Origin: Rusavskia elegans
Lineage: Eukaryota > Ascomycota > Lecanoromycetes > Teloschistales > Teloschistaceae
Direction: 5' to 3'
Assembly: GCA_011316305.1 (NCBI GenBank)
Contig: SAUG01000048.1
Coordinates: 527,702 to 591,701, forward strand
DNA: 64,000 bases
The notes under the pieces were generated by a model. The model had not been told where the DNA came from. It saw nothing but the letters and a program-made list of their open reading frames with translations, and ran no database searches. Shown one piece after another: positions 59,428 through 64,000 of this stretch. A program made the translations under genes and the position numbers. Positions within the stretch are counted from its first letter, which is position 1; each line of letters opens with the position of its first letter.

Positions 59428-60591
59428 ATGAACTTCCGAACATCATCTATCAATGGCTTCTTTTACTACAAGCACTTGTGCCGCCGCCAGGGCCCTCGTC
59501 TGGTTTCGCTCAATTGCTTAAACCGATCGATCTTAGCTGTAGAGGCCCGCAGGAGTCTAATAAGCACACCATCTCCCCAGGACCAGCAAAAGAGCACGTC
59601 CAACAAAGATGCCGCGTCAACCTCGACTTCCTCGTCTTTGCTCAAAGTCTACAACTTATCCGCTCCACATACCGGTCGCATTCGAGTCATAACGCTTAAT
59701 AGTCCGCGGAACAAGAATGCTATCTCCCAACAATTGCTTGCGGAATTGGAGGCGGAGTTACAGAGCTGCCACGATGAAACGACGAAAGAAGATATAGATT
59801 GGCAGAGGAAGAAGCCTGGAGCTGCATTGGGTCAAGGGACAAGAGCTATTGTCATTGGCAGTGAGGTCGATGGCGTCTTCTGTGCTGGTGCGGACTTGAA
59901 GGAGAGAAAGAAGATGACGAGGCAGGAGTATGGATTCCCCAACCCGTCTTACCAACCGAACAATATGTCGATGGGGTATCGTGGCTCTGAAATTGTCGCT
60001 GACTGGAGATCTAGGACCGATGACTTCCTCACACGACTCCGCCGCACCTTCACCATGATCCACCGTTCCGACATCCCCTCCATATCTGCCATCTCGTCTG
60101 TTGCGTTCGGCGGTGGCCTCGAACTCGGTCTCGCCACCCACTTCCGTGTCTTTACTCCGTCAACGACTGTCGCTCTACCGGAGACACGGCTCGGCATTGT
60201 GCCCGGCGCCGGCGGTACTTATCGATTACGATCTCTTCTTGGTGAAACAAGAGCGCTGGATCTCGTATTGACCGGACGAAGAGTGGAAGGGGAGGAAGCG
60301 TCTCGGCTAGGATTATGCGATCGACTTGTTGGACCTCCACTGGAGGAAGTAGAGAATAAAGGCATCAAAGATGATGAGTTGCGACAACACGTGTTGCAAG
60401 GTGCGATCGACATGGCAAGAGCGATCTGTGAGGGCGGACCTGCCACCACGAAACCAGCGATGAGCATGATCAGAGTGGGCCAGGAAGAAGTCGAAGCCAA
60501 GGAATACGAGAAGGTCCTCGCAACAGAAGATCGCAACGAAGCTCTGAGGGCATTCGCAGAGAAGAGGAAAGCGGTATTCAAGGGGAAGTGA
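59428..60591 (+). CDS. mitochondrial enoyl-CoA hydratase, methylglutaconyl-CoA hydratase (AUH) type
   Basis: Intronless, 387 residues. The first 70 or so residues are Arg/Ser-rich without acids at the very start (MNFRTSSINGFFYYKHLCRR), consistent with mitochondrial import. The crotonase fold follows: IRVITLNSPRNKNAIS; oxyanion-hole motif VFCAGADLKER; second oxyanion segment SSVAFGGGLELGLATHFRVF; and ALPETRLGIVPGAGGTYRL containing the family catalytic Glu, then ALDLVLTGRRV. The ADLKER and PGAGGTYRL forms are characteristic of AUH-like hydratases, which act on 3-methylglutaconyl-CoA in leucine degradation; other enoyl-CoA hydratases are possible. An insertion of about 40 residues after the ADLKER motif (YGFPNPSYQPNN...) is longer than in animal AUH. 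A downstream Met at the SINGF region could be an alternative start. Confidence 0.85.
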   Translation: MNFRTSSINGFFYYKHLCRRQGPRLVSLNCLNRSILAVEARRSLISTPSPQDQQKSTSNKDAASTSTSSSLLKVYNLSAPHTGRIRVITLNSPRNKNAISQQLLAELEAELQSCHDETTKEDIDWQRKKPGAALGQGTRAIVIGSEVDGVFCAGADLKERKKMTRQEYGFPNPSYQPNNMSMGYRGSEIVADWRSRTDDFLTRLRRTFTMIHRSDIPSISAISSVAFGGGLELGLATHFRVFTPSTTVALPETRLGIVPGAGGTYRLRSLLGETRALDLVLTGRRVEGEEASRLGLCDRLVGPPLEEVENKGIKDDELRQHVLQGAIDMARAICEGGPATTKPAMSMIRVGQEEVEAKEYEKVLATEDRNEALRAFAEKRKAVFKGK

Positions 60592-61066
60592 AATTCAGTG
60601 GATACCATCATATCATACATTGGTAGGGCTATCCGATGTGGCTGGCAGTCGATGTATCGCATGCCCCCGAAGGGCTAGCCATCTGAGGGTCTCCGAACGA
60701 TCCTGCTCACCGCGAGGTCGGCTAGAGGTCGTGTGGACTGACTGATCTGGGCGATCTAATTGTCTCAGCGTAAGTCACTCCACATCCCTAGAAATGGAGA
60801 CCATCGACAACAAGCTTAAGCCTAGCAGCAGCAAAGAAAACACAATGGTTTTGCGCAAGCAAGTATCAGCCATACACTCACCATCACTGCGTTTCGTGGC
60901 CCCAGCTCTGGATGTTACTTCCACATTATACACGCAGGAACCACATGAGTCCGGCAAAAGTAAAAGGGATTCCATTACTCAAAGCTCTCGCTACCATCCA
61001 GTAACATGACAACAATTCCATCAAAAATCCACACACCAATCCAATTCAAACGAAACCCGAACTATA
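60592..61066. other. intergenic between convergent frames
   Basis: About 475 bp forming the 3' flank of the hydratase gene. Two short frames (60775-60975 minus, 60794-61009 plus) overlap each other and have no motif. Confidence 0.45.
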
Positions 61067-61648
61067 TCACTCCACATATACGAAATTCGAATTATTCCCC
61101 CTCACATTCCCGTAAAGCCCGATCCTCAATCTCGACCGCTCCTGACTCTCCAAATCCTCCACGATGTCCAACCCGATGCGGATGAACACCAGAATCGAAA
61201 TCCCTTGGAATATTTTCCCACAGATGGCTGTCTTCCCTGCTGCTGATGATGTGGCGCCGTCGTATTCATCCTCGTCGATGATGGGATCGGGGATGTAGAA
61301 CGGGTTGCCGTAGGGTAGGATGCCTATGATGAAGATTTTTGCGTTTTGCATGAATGAATGAGGGGTTTCTGGTGATGATGATGGTGGTGGTGGTGGTGCT
61401 GAAATGATGGTGGATGTATTGTTCGTCGGCGTCGTCGTCTTAGTAAGTAAAGTCGTTCGTTGAATCTTTGTGATTGTAGCTGCTGGGGTGATCCGCGCCA
61501 ACATGTCTGGGCTGGTGGATGGACTCGTCACTGTGAGGAGAGTTGTCTTCGGTACATCGACTCCTGCGCCAACGACAAGGTGGATGGCGACGAAGATAAG
61601 GATGAGAATGATCAAGTAAGCTCTTTTGAAAGAACACATCCCGGCCAC
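61067..61648 (-). CDS. hypothetical small membrane/secreted protein
   Basis: An open frame of 193 codons. The N-terminus SFKRAYLIILILIFVAIHLV then VGAG is a strong signal peptide or membrane anchor. Residues 35-95 are Thr/Ser/Pro-rich with a proline run, typical of O-glycosylated linkers. A second hydrophobic stretch (ISILVFIRIGLDIV) lies near residue 155 and is followed by a basic/acidic tail. No domain is recognised. A signal sequence in frame with a long open frame makes a real gene fairly likely, but there is no homology evidence, and low-complexity composition could create such a frame by chance. Confidence 0.4.
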   Translation of the reverse strand: MAGMCSFKRAYLIILILIFVAIHLVVGAGVDVPKTTLLTVTSPSTSPDMLARITPAATITKIQRTTLLTKTTTPTNNTSTIISAPPPPPSSSPETPHSFMQNAKIFIIGILPYGNPFYIPDPIIDEDEYDGATSSAAGKTAICGKIFQGISILVFIRIGLDIVEDLESQERSRLRIGLYGNVRGNNSNFVYVE

Positions 61649-63756
61649 TGTTGGGGTGGTGTTAAGGGAAAGATTTGTTTCTTATCGTTGGGCCTGATAT
61701 CGTCAGGAGGACAGATGAAAGATGTAGGTCAAAGCCGAAGGCTTACTGGACGACTGAAATTTCAAGAATCCCAGATGCTGGCGACTGAGGGATGGTTATG
61801 GGAATTGTCGTGAAAAGTGTGTCAACGAGTGTGATGGTTGTCTGTGATGCTGATATGACTGTGATCTGCTCGAGAAGAAAGACAAGACATCAAAGACATG
61901 AAGAAAGAAATCTTATATGCCATCGACATTTCCTCTTCGAGCCCTGAAAAGGCCTCGCTTGTGGCAAAGATGGGACATGAGCAGATTTGAGCTCGCAAGA
62001 AAGGGGCACGTGGATCAATGAGAGAGATATCCGTCGTCTTCGTCGTCGTCGTCCGAAAACGGTAATGGCTGGATTTTATGCTTGAGGCCCAATGGGGTAA
62101 CGTTCTCATTTATTCCTGCACGGTTCATATATGCAACTACTGGTAACGAAGGAGGAGATGTTCAGCAGAGTTGGATCGGAATCTACTGCCGGGGAAATAC
62201 AAGTTACTCAATATACGTATGCATTCGAGCTTTGCTACAACATATAATCTCCCCTGTGTATCCTTCCCACCTCCCTCACCCTTAACATCCTTTGCATCGA
62301 TATCGTTGATGGCTATACCTTGACGAGTCCGTACTGTCAATCTACGGCAGTTGAGAAAAATCTTGATACAGAAACCGTTTAGAACAACTAAACGTGCGCT
62401 TGATGGCGAATAGGCAACATATATAGAGCTTTTCCTGAGCATATCCGCTCTTTTCGCGCCACCGCGCGCCAAATATGCTTTAGACTTATCCTATTGGGTA
62501 TCGTCTAATTTATTCCCGTTTTCGAAAGTAATAACGCTCTTAGTACTTTTAACATGCATTCTGACTTTATCTGCGCCTCAACTCTTCACGACTACCGCCA
62601 TCTGAAGGCCTCAAGTGCCATCTATTTCTCCTATGCCCACCCTATCTATCCATCCAACAACTCACCCATCACACCCAACTTCCACCAAATAATTCAAACC
62701 ATATATCCCCCCTCTCCCCGTCCCCCGTCTCTCGCATTCATCCATCCTCCCCCATCCTCCCTCCGCAGAAAACACATCCCCCATCCACCTCCTCTCGGGG
62801 GGGGGGGGAGTTGCTGGAGGGACGGACTTTTGTGGATGAGGATGTTTGAGGCGACGAACTCTTGTTCAGGGGATCTTTGGCTGATGCTGCGGACGGAGCT
62901 GGGATGGGGTTTGTATTAGGTTGTTTGGGGGGTGAGGTGGAGATGGTATTGGGGATTTTCTGATATTTGTGTCGTTGCTCCTTTCTCGTTTTCGTAGACT
63001 TTCTGGGATGGCCGCTTTCCGGGGTTTCCTTCTTTTGGTGGTTCTTTTGTTGGATGTGCCAATGAGCCAATCAGCTGAGGCACAGCGTACATCAGCATTT
63101 AGAACTGGAAGAGAACCCGATGAGATCAGATCATGCTGGCCAGGATGCCAGGTTTATTCGTCATTTGGTACATGTCATGGTCGTGTCAGGTCTCTTTACA
63201 TCATCCTCTCGTCTCTCTCCCTGACTGGCTTCTACATTCCCCTTTCTTACGAAGTAACAGACTTGCGGCAAGATCTAGGATAGAGCAACGATCAGGCGAT
63301 CAGATGTCGGAGTATTCTTTGAGACAAAAAAACGTGCAGTCGGCAGCGCTTGAGTGAGCTTGATATCGCTCTGTGATATGAACCGTCGCCCGAAAGTGCA
63401 TGACTGGAAAGTATCGAAGAGAATGATCGGGCTATGGATACCAAGTTGTATATTTCTCATAGTATCGGTTGGAAGACCTGGTTGGAAGTTTGCTATCTCT
63501 CTCACCTGTTCTGCAAGGCCTTGACTGATAGATTAGCCATCTACTCGCCCGTTTAGTTCCTATCCTCCCTGTTCCTAGAAGTCCCGATCGAATCCGAGAG
63601 CTTTCTCCCTGGTGCAACGGTCGACGCTCCCCCCATCCCATCCACTTCATTTGAAGTTCTCCGCTTTGGAACTACATACACATACATATCAGCATTCATT
63701 CTTCTCTCCTTCTATACCATACTTCCAACACCAAACACGGGACGGGGGGTTTTAAC
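61649..63756. other. 2.1-kb gap without a supported gene
   Basis: Several short frames overlap on both strands, with C/T-rich simple sequence around 62640-62770 and a run of 12 G at 62797-62808. A minus-strand frame at 63070-62738 is Ser/Pro/Lys-rich (NKSSSPQTSSSTK) and could be part of a disordered protein, but it has no partner exons I can justify. Confidence 0.45.
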
Positions 63757-63870
63757 TTACAAAGTCCAGTCCCCCTCCATCCGCTCATAGAATTTGATCT
63801 CCCTTGGTTTGACGAACATGGGTTCTGTGGCGGCGAGGTAGGGTTTGTAATAGTCTTTGGTGATTTGCAC
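63757..63870 (-). CDS. partial gene: exon of an unidentified protein
   Basis: On the minus strand an acceptor-like GTGACGCAG ends at 63871. It is followed by an open stretch reading VQITKDYYKPYLAATEP and EIKFYERMEGDWT. This ends either in a TAA (63757-63759) or, equally well, at a GTAAGT donor beginning at 63760. The composition looks coding. The rest of the gene would lie to the right, beyond the C run and the window edge, so the family cannot be named. Confidence 0.4.
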   Translation of the reverse strand: MQITKDYYKPYLAATEPMFVKPREIKFYERMEGDWTL

Positions 63871-63945
63871 CTGCGTCACGCATCAACCATTAGCATCAGC
63901 GTTGCAACTTATTTTCTCTTCCCTGCCCATAACTCCTCCACTAAT

Positions 63946-63946
<1 letters not shown>

Positions 63947-64000
<54 letters not shown>
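63947..64000. repeat. poly-C run at window end
   Basis: Fifty-four consecutive C with no interruption up to the last base. It is not a telomere repeat (fungal telomeres are TTAGGG-like) and cuts across what appears to be a gene, so an assembly or sequencing artefact at a contig edge is the simplest reading. Confidence 0.85.

Noticed and set aside
63947..64000. telomere
   Set aside because: A pure C run with no TTAGGG/CCCTAA periodicity.

Overview
The window is nuclear DNA of a filamentous ascomycete (Pezizomycotina). The evidence is many short introns of about 50-115 nt with GTNNGT donors and CTAAC/CTGAC-like branch sites, proteins typical of that group (App1, GGA, Tsr3, an A-T-R NRPS-like reductase), and a 30-kb AT-rich block bearing the marks of repeat-induced point mutation (RIP). 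The class cannot be named from sequence alone.

Layout. (1) 1-16.4 kb: an eroding secondary-metabolite locus. It holds a decayed polyketide-synthase ketosynthase fragment and a decayed dioxygenase-like gene. Three genes have fully consistent exon models: an MFS transporter (524 aa), an O-methyltransferase (399 aa) and an FAD/BBE-type oxidase (525 aa). An NRPS-like adenylation-thiolation-reductase gene is broken by a single in-frame TAA at 15574. (2) 16.8-18.1 kb: a six-exon gene for a secreted protein built from two copies of one domain, with one intron at the same place and phase in both copies. (3) 20-25.8 kb: housekeeping genes, namely App1-type phosphatidate phosphatase, the clathrin adaptor GGA, and divergently the 18S rRNA-modifying enzyme Tsr3. 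(4) 26.0-55.9 kb: no intact gene. CpA/TpG dinucleotides are almost absent while CpG persists, as expected for nearly saturated RIP. Two Ty3/gypsy copies (A and B, both on the minus strand) form the base. Copy B carries five later insertion events, each matching an empty site in copy A. (5) 56.2-60.6 kb: a large helical-repeat (PPR-like) protein and a mitochondrial enoyl-CoA hydratase of the methylglutaconyl-CoA hydratase type. (6) 61-64 kb: one possible small membrane or secreted protein, an exon of an unidentified gene, and a terminal run of 54 C that looks like an assembly edge.

How the parts work together. Reductase, O-methyltransferase, FAD oxidase and exporter form a plausible tailoring and export set for an aryl or polyketide acid. 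The local PKS is dead and the reductase is interrupted, so the pathway is probably lost or depends on genes outside the window.

The most unusual material is in the repeat block. Two LTR elements share 409-bp LTRs but seem to divide the coding content: one has protease-RT-RNase H-integrase and no visible gag, the other has gag and no visible RT. The second sits inside a tRNA-headed SINE. There is also an un-RIPped 223-bp retroposon with a perfect 14-bp target-site duplication, and an 864-bp foldback element with one arm RIPped and the outer other arm spared. All exon models were derived by hand from splice sites and reading phase; no homology search was run.
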